Origin: Ananas comosus
Taxonomy: Eukaryota; Streptophyta; Magnoliopsida; Poales; Bromeliaceae
Direction of reading: 5' to 3'
Length of the DNA stretch: 64,000 nucleotides
NCBI RefSeq assembly: GCF_001540865.1
Contig: NC_033621.1
Coordinates: 708,466 to 772,465 of the forward strand
Part shown: positions 50,443 to 61,265 of the stretch, in pieces
How the letters are laid out: every line of letters begins with the position of its first letter
Position numbering within the stretch: position 1 is the first letter of the stretch
The notes under the pieces: generated by a model
Told to the model about the DNA's origin: nothing
Seen by the model: the letters and a program-made list of their open reading frames with translations, nothing else
Databases searched by the model: none
Made by a program: the position numbers and the translations under genes

Positions 50443-50760
50443 GGCGCGCGAGCTCCGCCTAAACCCTAGACGACGAGATCCCTAATTCCCTAGGGCTAGG
50501 GTTATGGTTACAGAGAGAGAGGGGGCGGTTGGGGGCGAGGTGCGGAGGAGGAGAATGGGGGCCCTCCAAAACCCTAGCAGGGTGGGGAGAGGGAGAGAGA
50601 GAGGTGGGATAGGGGAGAGTTTTATATATATACACGGAAGAGACCATGGGATTAGAATTTAGAGGAGAGATGCTTAACACAATCGGATGATGCTTAAAAC
50701 CTCTGGTGAGGATTTTAACGGCATCCGCCACATATGCGGATTCGTTTGTTTAGAGAGTGG
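50443..50760 (-). promoter_or_regulatory. Alba gene 5' UTR and promoter
   Basis: On the minus strand the sequence before the ATG carries several AACCCTAG/AAACCCTAG telo-box-like motifs (about 50460-50580) and GA/CT-rich leader sequence. A TATATATA run at 50622-50631 may serve as TATA box. Confidence 0.5.
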
Positions 50761-51641
50761 AGGGCAATAAGTATTTAAACTACGAACCATTTTCAATTTA
50801 CTATATCTAATTTTTTAAAATTTTAATTTAAATATGTAATTTTAAATTTATTTGATTTGAGTCCGGCGATAAAATTTTTACTCCCAAATTCAAGTTAATT
50901 GATTATTTTAATAAATCTATAGTTACGACAGTTTCAAATTTTGAAGCTAAAATATTTATGATTATTTCAAATCAAATAAATTAAAATTTGAAAGATTGAT
51001 AGTTGACTAAAAGTAATTCAAAGTTAGATGATTTCTCTATGCTTCTACCCTTGTTTTTTAGTCCAACTTATTGCTCTAATAAGTAATAACATATATTATT
51101 GGCTATCATATAGAGCTAGTCACGTTATATGTATATATTAATATATAAATAATAGTATAGTATAAAAGATGCTTTATAAAAACATTGTTCTTTCATGCTT
51201 TTTTAAAAAAAGGAACTAAAAAAAACTACTGATGTACTATAGTACTATTGTATAACATATAAATAAGTCCCATTTATTATAGACCGTAGTGAATTATGAA
51301 CGGACCAGCTCGCACCGAGTACATTACAGCTAGGTCAAAATTGGACCAGGTTTCGCAAAAAACTTTTTTTTTTTTTTCCCGCAACAGTAATTTAGCAAAT
51401 GATTAACAATAAGCAATTCAAATTATGCCTAATACTGGTTCGGGTTGAACTTAGACGGGCCCAATGGGCCTAATTTCGGTCCAGGGTAATTTTCTCTGAT
51501 TCGGGTCCAGCCCGACCCCAAAGTTTTGCGATTACACCACGCCGATATTGGTCCAAAACGGCCCGCCGGGTCGAACCGGAGTCAAATGGAAAGACCCAAA
51601 CCCGGTAATAGCGGACCAGGTTTGATCTCTCATAAAAATTT

Positions 51642-52072
51642 GGAAAAACTTCAAATAGTCCTCTTGTGGCCCTGTGGTTTCACTTTTTCTCACTTTAGTA
51701 CTCTGTGGTTTAAAGTATATCAAATTAGTACCTTATGGTTTCGCAGTTTCTCACTTTAGAATCATGTGGTTTAAAGTGTATCAAATTAGTACTATGCGGT
51801 TTTGCACTTTCTCACTTAAGTACCCTGTGGTTTAATATTTCATTAAGAGAAAAATAAAACCACAGGGTACTAATTTGATATAAAAATAAAACCACAGGGT
51901 ACTAACTTGATACAAAAATAAAACTATAGAGTACTAACTTGATACATTTTAAACTATAGGATACTAAAGTGAAAAAGTGCAAAACCACAGGGTACTAACT
52001 TGATACACTTTAAACTATAGGGTACTAAAATGAAAAAGTGCAAAACCACATGGGGTTTTTTGAAGTTTTTCC
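51642..52072. mobile_element. 431-bp foldback MITE with 9-bp target-site duplication
   Basis: It begins GGAAAAACTTCAAA and ends TTTGAAGTTTTTCC. Both arms are built from degenerate repeats of about 50 bp with CCCTGTGGTTT...CTCACTTTAGTAC in the left arm and its mirror GTACTAA...AAAACCACAGGG in the right arm. Direct 9-bp repeats TAAAAATTT lie at 51633-51641 and 52073-52081. The 9-bp duplication suggests Mutator-like transposition. Non-coding. Confidence 0.85.
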
Positions 52073-52724
52073 TAAAAATTTTATTGGTCAGAAGGGTTGA
52101 GCCAGGCCAAATTTGTTCAAATAAATTATTGATTTTTCAAATTTAAATTTACTTTCTTAGAATATGGTGGGAATCAAAAGTATTGATTCGTCCAATAAGT
52201 CTACATACTCTATATAGCACTATCTATGTTTAAAATAACTTTTAAAAGGAAAAAATAAAAATTAGATTGGATTAATGACATGATAATATACCAAATTGTC
52301 CTATATTACTGCAATTTTATATTCGTCTATTGAGACTTCCAAACTAAGTAAAAGAGAATTTCCTGCCATAGATTCTTAGGACAACTGAACTGAAAATTTG
52401 TCTTTTGTTTAATTTGTATTCTTAATTTTAATTATCAAATCTAGTAGCAATTTTTTTATATTCAAATTTATTATGTGTTAACTGATCATATATATAATGC
52501 AAGTGACAAAGGACTTAATGATTTGTATATTTGGTTCTAAGTTCAAAGCTCAGTTGTTTCATACAGTGACATTTTTAGCTAGATTTATTTTTTTTCAGAA
52601 AATGAAAACACCATGTTCAACCATTTGATCAATCTTTTGGTGATATTAAGCCAAAGAAAAATAGCAGTAACTTTGTATAATTTACTCTTAATTAATTAAG
52701 AGTTCCACAAACACAAGTTAAGTT

Positions 52725-53075
52725 TGAGTAGTCGAAAAGAATTTAATGAGACTAAGCTAAATATTCGTGTGAAAGATTAATGACAATGATCTTATATTAA
52801 TCTTAATGATATTACTTCACTTTGAGTCTCTCCATCCTCCTCTAATTGCCCCCTCTCTTGAAATAAGCAAATCCATATTATCCTATATATCATCATTCAT
52901 GTAGTTGAAAAGAAAGGGAAATAATTTAATGAGACTAGATATCTATGTGAACAAAAAACGACATTTATCTTATCTTAATCTTAATGATATTACTTCACTT
53001 TGAGTCTCTCCATCCTCATCTAATTGACCCCAATAATGCATATTATTATTATCCTATCACCATTCATTGCCTTTT
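52725..53075. repeat. Diverged tandem duplication, unit about 178 bp
   Basis: CTTAATGATATTACTTCACTTTGAGTCTCTCCATCCTC is present at about 52802 and 52980, with flanking similarity (AATTTAATGAGACTA, CTATGTGAA) in both units. Confidence 0.85.
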
Positions 53076-54526
53076 CTTTTCCTACTATATATAAATTATA
53101 TCAGGTACGTTGTATATCTGCCCACTTTTACTGTCTTTTATTTAAACTCAAAATTGCATTAATTTTCAGGATGTTTTCTGTATTAATAATATGAACAGTT
53201 AACTTAGCTGTAAATGCAACAGCAGAATTAGTTAACAGTTATTCAAAGACTAATATGAGATCATTTTTTTTTATTTTTTTGAGAGCAAAAAATAGCAAGC
53301 TATGAATTTCGTTCTTTTTTTAAGAATTGAACTTAGTTAGAAATATAATGTAATTAATTAAGCTTCAAACTTAAGATCTCAAATATCAGCCATTCAGTTT
53401 TTAGTCAACCACGCTAGATACCGCCAATTAATATGAGTCAATTATTGTTATGTAATAAATGAAATAAACGAAGCGGGTAGCGTGCTACCTATCTCTCAAA
53501 AAAAAAAAAAAATTGTTATGTAATCCATCGGTTAAGCTTAATGTCAGACTCAGTAAAGTGGACTAGAAAGACTATTTTTGTGTTAAATTGAAGGACTGAT
53601 TAAATTTCATTGTTTCTTATTGTTTTTTTTTTTTTAGTTAATCCTTATAGACTAATTTAATAGTAACTAAATTTCAATTGACTCATATATTTACGAAAAT
53701 AAATAAGGTAAAAGATGCGAGTGAGAATATGACCTAGACTCTCAGTGAGGGAAAGTTGAATTTCTAACCAAAATTTTGCATGATCTTAGGAATAGTTACC
53801 GCGTTAAATTAATTGTTGAACAAATTTGTTTTCAATTTTTATTGTGTTGTCACGTATATATCATGCTTATATTTTTTCCGTTCTAATAGTGTTCTAAATC
53901 TGCACAACCTTACCCTTTTTGAACAATGAAAATGATTGAAGACAATAAACAAGGAAATGAAAGGTGCTAATTAATCACCTTATATCCGATATTGCTTTAT
54001 TCAATTAACACACATGCATGCATCTGGGCATAAATCCACACTTAATTAATTTAAAAATTAATTAAATGCGTGCACATTAATAATATAATTACTTGGTCTT
54101 CATAGTAATCAATTCCTTTGAAATGTCGTTTACTCCACTCCAATGCTTGCCCAACAAAATATCTTCCTTAAACGAGCAAAGAAAGAGATAGCAAAGCAGA
54201 ACAACACTAAAATATATTTACCTTTTCTTTGTTCTTAAATATCCGTACAATAACATCACACCAGGAAATACGTACAAAATAATTAATTAATACACCATAA
54301 ATGAAGAACCAATTCCTTTCTATCCTTCCTTGCATGCAACTCAGCAGTATCCGAATCATAATATGTCAATATCTGCTGAACAATAATTTCGTCGCAATTT
54401 ACCAGATGTTTAATCACGTAATTGCCCTCGAATCATATTTTAAATAAAATAATTTTTTTTTTTTTTCATATGTTCATCAGAAACGTCTGATCAAATTGAC
54501 AAAAACAGTATATGTGTGTGGTGGGC

Positions 54527-54558
<32 letters not shown>

Positions 54559-54700
54559 CGGACGAAATTACTTTTCAATGCTTCAAAATCAAAGAGATAA
54601 ATATATATAGTATGGGTACATAATTAACTAGAAAATAATCAAAAGATTGTAATTAAGTAGCTAGGTACGTACGTAGCAGTGGAGATCAGCTAATTAATAA

Positions 54701-56623
54701 TTAACAACCCATAAGTTTGGTGTATTGGGCCTTGTTAGGTTTGGACGCAACGGTCCCATCGTTCCCGGCGAGGGCCCTGTACTTGTCCTTGCGCGTGAAA
54801 GTGGTGCACTCGTAGGAGAGTGTGGCTGCGATGAGCTTCTGGATGTAGTTGGCCACTTCATGGCTCGACTTGGCCCCGGCGCACGTGAGCTCACGCGGCA
54901 GCTTGCTCAGGAAGGTCACCTGGTACGCGGGGCTCGGGTTCATGAAGAAGTAGAACGGGTCCATCCCCTTCCACCCCGTCGCGGTCGTGCCGTGGAACAT
55001 CGTCATCCGGTTCTCCATCGCCACCGGCACGATCTCGTCGGTGAGCTCCGCGAAGAGCGCGGAGAACCGCAGGAGGAACGGCTCGCGACACGTGGTCCCC
55101 TCGGGGCAGATGACCAGATCGCCTTGCTGGAGTAGGGACTTTATCATCGCCGCGTCCCTGGCGCGGTCGCGGGTGAGGGGGACGGTGCGGATCGGGGAGA
55201 GGATCTCGGAGAGGCGGGAGACGGAGTAGGTGACCGCCGCGATCGGGCGGCCCAGCGCGGTGGAGAGGAAGATGGGGTCGAGGAGGGTGCGGTGGGAGCA
55301 GGCGAAGAGCACGCCGGACCGGGACGAGGACTTGTCGGCGGGCGGGGGAGGGGTGCCCTTCACGATGACGCGGACGCCGAGGGCCCAGAAGGCGTAGTAG
55401 ACGAGGGGCATCGGGAGGAGCGCCCCCGCCGCGATGCGGAGGCAGGCCAGCAGGAAGCCCACGGGGATCCACAGCACGGTGAGCAGGGCCAGCACCGGGG
55501 TCGGCTTCTGCACGAGTCGGCCGTCATGGAACACGATCGGCTTCGGGAGCTGCTCCCGCCTCACCGCCTCGACTTGCGGGCTTGATGGGACCACATATCC
55601 TTCCTGTGTGTTACGAAATCACATCATATAACTTTCCTTACAAAATTATTATTAATAGAGTCGATATCAGCCTAGCTAATTAAGAAACCACTACTAAATT
55701 TTAAAAAGATCACTATTATTCTAATCATATAATTTTTTAATCCAAAAGTTAAAACCTCTATAACAAAAGAGTTTAAACACTATCAATATATAGTATTCTC
55801 AATCCAATTATAACTCGATAAATAAATAGAATTAAAGTAGCTCAGAAGCCATGCGTTAACTACCTCCACATTTCTTATATATAATTGATCTCAATGCAAA
55901 CTTCATGCATGTGTTCGTACGTAGCTCACTAACGTATATACATACATGCCGTAATAAAAAAAATAACCATGAAGCAGTTATATGCACGTGCGTACGTACC
56001 TGACAAAGTTTCATGAAGGGGTAGTCGGTTTTCCGGTCGCCGAGCCCGATCTCCGGCGACTCCTCCCCGAACACCCTCTGCAAAGCCGTGGCCTTTTCCG
56101 CCCCGACGAGAACTCCGGGGCGGCGAACGAGCCCCGTGGCGTGGCCTCTGTAAGTTTGGATCTCGGTCCCGATCACGGCGTCGACGCCTAAATAATCCTT
56201 TAGAAACGGCTCCACCATGATCCTAGGGTTGGCCGTGAGCATGCACCGCCTCCGGCACGCTGAGAACACGCGCCACGATTCGGGATGGAGGTCGGAAGCG
56301 TAGAACTTGGGCAGCACAGCCTGCGCCACCGACTCGATATTGGCGACTCTCATCCCCGCGATCGACGCGAAGATGAGCAACTGAATCCCCGCCGACTCCG
56401 ACACCAAGTAGTAGAGAAGGCCGATGATCGGCGACGCCAAGAGGAGGAAGAGAAGGCGCAGCACGCCGCCGCCCTCGAACGCGATGAGCGCAAAGTAGGG
56501 GAATGAGCTCCTGCCGCGCAGCAAAGTGCCGTCGAGGTCCGCCACCACCGTGTGCGTCTCCCGGCCTTCAGACGAGCATTTGTCGACCGTCGGGAACACC
56601 TCGACATCGCCGGTTACAGCCAT
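54701..56623 (-). CDS. RAM2: Glycerol-3-phosphate 2-O-acyltransferase, RAM2 type
   Basis: Land-plant bifunctional sn-2 GPAT: acylates glycerol-3-phosphate and dephosphorylates it to 2-monoacylglycerol. RAM2 supplies C16 beta-monoacylglycerol exported to arbuscular mycorrhizal fungi. Exons (minus): 56000-56623 and 54701-55603, 1527 nt, 508 aa. N-terminal HAD-like phosphatase: DLDGTLLRG (Asp29, Asp31) and GDRKTDYPF (Asp196, Asp200), both intact, so phosphatase activity is expected. Acyltransferase: SHRTLLD (His312, Asp317) and [10 protein letters not shown] (375-384). Hydrophobic membrane segments lie at 45-75 and 245-280. Residues 10-45 ([20 protein letters not shown]...) and the end ([20 protein letters not shown], final KLMGC) fit RAM2 better than GPAT4/6/8 or GPAT5/7. 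It is GC-rich with one intron. Expression during mycorrhization is expected from the family and was not seen in the promoter. Confidence 0.9.
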
Positions 56624-58481
56624 GGCTTTCTCTCTATCTGTAGAATTTCTTTTCTTTTGTAAATCTTTCTAAGGAGGAGAGTGTTATGGTTTGCTATGCT
56701 AGTGTTGGTGTGTGGGGGTATATATAATGGGGAGAAGGGAAGAGAAGGTAGAGTGAGAGCAACAGAGGGCTCTGTGGCTGGTAGGTGGTAGAACGCAAAA
56801 GCGAGTTTACACTTAACATGGAAGAAATTATTGCATGCCCCTAGTGTATCCTTACAACTCATGCACCGACTCAACGTACATAATAATATCTTAAATTTTG
56901 AAAAAAAAAAAATTATTAAAACAATATTATATAACATCGAAAAAGTCTGTGCATAAAATATTGAAATTTTTAAAAAATTAGATGTTAGATTGGTTCTCAA
57001 AATCAACAAAATAGTCAAAAATAAAGTTAATATTGAATTGACAAATAATAGATGTTAAAGAAGGGTAGATCTCAAATTGCTTCCTGTAGTGTAGCTCATT
57101 TTTATTTTATCATTACGTGGTTCAAAAATTTTTGCTCTGCCATTTCTTTTGGTTTTGCTTATTTTAACTTTGCCTTCCTATAGTTTAGCATATTTTTTAT
57201 TTTGCCGTTTTTATTTTTTTTAAAACAAAATTACTTTGCCATCCTATTTTATATAATATTTTTTTGTTGGAATAAAAAATAAACTACATGAGTGGAAACT
57301 ACAAAGTAATTATGTGCAAAATCATAGATATCTTAGATATTAAAATCAAATTTGACTGACTGAATTTTTGTTTTGAAACCTCTCATAAAATGTTAAGCAA
57401 TGTTTATACTTTTTTTTTTTATTTAAAGTTCAGTTTTTAGTTTTTACACGCCAATCTAATAATTCTTATTTATCTTTTTAATATTAAATATTTTTTTAAA
57501 AAATTATCTACATCGTTAGACAGAGTTGGGTGTACAAGCATCATTACTTTAAAATAAGTTTTTTAAATATACATATATGATGCACTGGGTGCATGCAATA
57601 ATTTTCCGCTACTAATGTGAGAAACATTCAAAAAATCTGTTGAGGTGCATTGTACGCGCCGCCCCGCTCTGGTAATTAGTACAGGAGGGGTCGAATTGGT
57701 CATAGGCAATACCGCTTCTTTTGACGTGTTCTAACTCTCTAATTACTCGGGCCATTGTCACCCAAGTTATTAAGTTATCATCTCCAAAGGATTTGTTTCT
57801 TTTTTTTTCATTTTCTTTCCCACTCTTTGATCATGACATTCCCCCTTATTTAAGGGGAAAAAAAATAAAAAAAGCTTCGATCATAAAAGGAAAATTCATA
57901 CTTTTTGAAACGGTTTCATAGTCTATATTGATAACATCAATTGAAGGTCTTTGATTGTAGTGAAAAGAGAAAAAGCGACGAAGTTGCCGATAAAATATAA
58001 AGATAACAAAAATTAAAGATTATATAATTGTTAGAAGATACTTTAGATGTTGGGTTGGGCTAGCTGCAGCTTGACTTGGGTTCGATCGAACCAGCTTGAA
58101 CCGGAACAGCAAGCGTGCGCCCACTCGATACGATCTGATATCCTATTCGACACCATTTCTGAATGATTTAATCGAATCCAATTCGACCCATCTCCATCTG
58201 ACTCAATCAGGTTTAGGGTTGGATCGATTAGGATCCACGAAAAGCCTAATCAAGTATGATATTATGTTGGGCTTGGATTGGAAATTTGTCTAGGTTGGGT
58301 TAATTAGAGTTGACCTTCAACCCGATCCGATCTAATTTGTCCAAAATTGCAGCCCTAACTTACTGGGACAAAAATTAACTAAGCATACATCCCACAGCAT
58401 ACCCAGCTAAAGTTTTTCACATGAATTCAGAGTTATACTTCATAGTTTTAGAGATGATCCATTGGTAGAAAAAAAAAAATA

Positions 58482-58734
58482 GTAGGTCTACCGTACTATT
58501 AGAAGTATAATAGCTCGTATGCTCTTAAGTTTCTAGTCATTCATCAATTTTAATGGATGATTACAATAAGAGAAAAAAAACAAATTTGAGAAAAATTTTA
58601 AAAAAGGAGATATTGAGACATCTAATTTTTCTCCGATTTCTCTTCTTTTTCTCATCTTAACTGCTTATCAAAATTGATGAATGGTTAGAAATTTAAAAGT
58701 ATATAGGTTATTGTACTCCTAATAATATAGTAGT
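58482..58734. mobile_element. Foldback MITE-like element, about 250 bp
   Basis: Left arm: GTACTATTAGAAGTATAATA...CATTCATCAATTTTAAT. Right arm mirrors it: AAAATTGATGAATGG...TAATATAGTAG. Arms of about 90 bp, roughly 75% matched. It is followed by a compound (TCTG)n(TC)n(TA)n microsatellite at 58741-58786. No clear target duplication. Confidence 0.65.
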
Positions 58735-58740
58735 GTTATT

Positions 58741-58786
58741 CTGTCTGTTTGTCTGTCTGTCTGTCTCTCTCTCTATATATATATAT
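58741..58786. repeat. Compound (TCTG)n(TC)n(TA)n microsatellite
   Basis: Three simple-repeat types follow each other without spacer, directly next to the foldback at 58482-58734. Confidence 0.9.
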
Positions 58787-59927
58787 GATTACGAAGCCTC
58801 TCGGGGGTCCGCGAAAACTTGTAGCATTGCCCATGTTCGCTATGGGACAAAATTTTTTGCTTTTGAAGTTTGAACAGAAGGTGATTTTTTATGCGTTCCG
58901 CTGAAAGACAATTGATGCTGTAGCATCGTGATCTGATTAAGATTACAATACAAGAGTTTAAAAAATTTAAGTACAGCATATTCTGTACATAGTTGGTGTG
59001 AACAACCAAAAGAAGTACGAAAACAAAAATCTAATAATATAGATTGGGCCTAGTCGTTGGCCAATGGAACCTGATGACCAACAGATAAAAGTGACTTAAA
59101 CCTCGCATCAATTTACCACACTTTCATTTTAAATTAAGTATACGTAAAATCAGGAGATCAATTCCAAGGACCTCTCATAGAATTGAGCTCTTCTTCTTCT
59201 TCTTCTTCTTATATTAAGTTATTCGTAAGCGGCCATTGTCTTGACCAACGAGTCATCTTAGTCGTAAACGCGGGGCTACAAGAAATGAAGCGATGGAGTA
59301 AACCGTGGCGGCTAAGGATTGGGAAATACTCCAACTCACACAATAGGCGAGTGAAAAATTAAAACCGTGACAATCATATTTATCTACAAACTGTGCTATT
59401 TATTTCCATTGAATTGCTTGACCCATTAATTGAACCTATTTCGAATTGACAAGAGTGATTAATTGGAGGGGCCACAACCGTTGAATTGTATAAAGGATCA
59501 GGTCAAAAGAAGAATTATGCTGAAAGATCAAGTTCTGCTCTGTTGGTCCTATTTTCATTCGTTTGTGACGCGCCGACCGCATAATATGAACTCTCTGTAT
59601 ACGAGTCATCGGAGAAACTATTTGAAGAAGACTCGACCGTGACCATCTACACGTAATAAGTCTTCAGGACGGTGGATTATTTATTTATGCAAGCGCTAAA
59701 GGTGGCAAACCTGACTATGAAAGCTTGGATCGAGGGAGAATTGTCGATGGTTTGGGACCAACAAATTATTCACGCGGATGTGATATGCAAATTTTATTGA
59801 GGCGATTTGCCTCGCGATGACTAGCTAATAGCTAAATTCATTTGGGGCTCGGCCCGGCTCACTAAAGTTGAAAAGCTCGAAGGTCCGAAAAAAAGAAAAA
59901 ATGTTTCGTTCCTTCCCTTTTGGAGTC

Positions 59928-60475
59928 TATTTGGATTGGGTACAAGAGGGGGAATAAGGCTCTTCTCCCCCCAATTATACCCAAAAAAAAAATTTTTGGT
60001 GGAAACTATTAGTCCATTAGTTCTCACCCAAAGCGGGTGGGCCGGTGGTAGTGTCGCTTTGGGTGGGAACAAGCTTGTTCCCACCAAGCTTGTTCCCACC
60101 CATGTGACCCACGAGAGAGAGAGAGTGTTTTGTTTTAAAATAGAATTTAAAATTTTAAAATTTAAAATTTGTAATTTGAATTTAAAATTTAAATTTTAAA
60201 ACATAAGTGAGATTAAATTCTAAAATTAAATTTCAACTTAAAAATTTAAATTTGGAATTCAAGTATAATAAGAGTGGTAATGCCATTATTTTTTATTTAT
60301 AACTATAAACTATTCTTCTTATTTTCATCTTATCTATTCAAACGTTATTTTTCTTATTTCTGGAAACAACCAAATTTTCATCCAAACACAAAATTGGTTT
60401 AGTTCTCGTTTATATCTAAATTTGTATCTATTCCTGATATAAACTAATTTTTATTTATACCCGAATCAAACAAAG
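59928..60475. mobile_element. Putative MITE with internal 24-bp palindrome
   Basis: The left end CTATTTGGATTGGGTAC and the right end TACCCGAATCAAACAAAG are imperfect inverted repeats. Inside, positions 60062-60085 form a perfect palindrome around AAGCTT (half-site GGTGGGAACAAG), followed by a direct copy of its right half. Open frames here on both strands are short and unrecognised. No target duplication found. Confidence 0.5.
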
Positions 60476-60530
60476 CTTTGAAGTACCATATGATTTGGCA
60501 TAACGGTTGAGCAACCTAATGAAATATTTA

Positions 60531-60965
60531 TAGAGAGAGAAGGCTTGTGTACTTTTAAAAGTACATTGGCCTTTGTATTATTAAATTATTTTTGATGTTA
60601 AGAACCCCAAATCAACGATTAGTTTGTTAAACTTAATCTTGAGTATTTAAAATATCTAGAAATAAAATTTTATGATTTTTCGATATCATTTACCTAGTGA
60701 TCGAAGGAATCCAAAATTGATAATTTTATTGACCGTGGTGAGCCATTTGCAAGTTTAACAATATAGAAATATCTAAATCATGTAGACTTTTGAGAAAAAA
60801 AAAAATTTTATAGGATCAAATAATTTTTATCTAAAATTTTAATATTATATTATAATTTTTTACGAGATTTTTTTTTTATTTTCAGTTGTTGATTTTGAGT
60901 TATTTTGATCACATAGTAAATGATATCGAAACATTGTGAAATTTATTTTTTAGATTGTGAGATTT
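60531..60965. mobile_element. CTATCGG-family MITE, decayed copy 3
   Basis: It starts with TATAGAGAGAGA at 60531. The inner left arm (CGATATCATTTACCTAGTGATCG) is mirrored at about 60910-60935 (TGATCACATAGTAAATGATATCG). Interior sequence (AAATTGATAATTTTATTGACCG, TTTTCAGTTGTTGATTTTGAGT) matches that of the copy at 22.9-23.4 kb. The right terminus is missing or too diverged. Confidence 0.6.
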
Positions 60966-61265
60966 AATTTAACCAGCTAAATTAGATTGTGAGATTTAAT
61001 TGTAATAATTATAACCGATCGAGTCAAAAATCATAAAAAGAAAAAATTAAAGTTTGAAAACTAAGATATCATCCTACTTATAATTTTAGGACCAAGCCTG
61101 CAATTTATCCTATAACATAGGATACGTAGAATATGAGTGATTTAGTTTCACCAAACTATATAGCCCAAAAAATAAGGTCCAAAGAAGGAATGGGCCTAGG
61201 TGGCAAACTCGACAAAATTAGTACATTTATGTGATGAATAATAAGTTTGATAGGCGTCTACGGTG

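Larger units (their letters stand above)
50761..54700. other. AT-rich intergenic DNA between Alba and RAM2 genes
   Basis: No gene seen over nearly 4 kb. It contains a GC-richer patch with Arg/Pro-rich spurious frames (51300-51620), the 431-bp foldback, a tandem duplication at 52.7-53.1 kb, and a (TA)n run near 54525-54558. RAM2 3' UTR sequence lies at the right end. Confidence 0.6.
56624..61265. other. RAM2 upstream region and repeat-rich intergenic DNA
   Basis: The first 300 bp upstream of the RAM2 ATG hold its 5' UTR and core promoter (TATATATAA at 56719-56727 on the plus-strand reading). I looked for a CTTCTTGTTC-like mycorrhiza element and did not find one. Further out are AT-rich sequence, three MITE-like elements and a CTT microsatellite at 59190-59210. 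No gene is supported. Confidence 0.55.

Noticed and set aside
59821..60199. Overlapping open frames near 60 kb on both strands
   Set aside because: They fall in a palindrome-containing MITE-like element with no recognisable protein.
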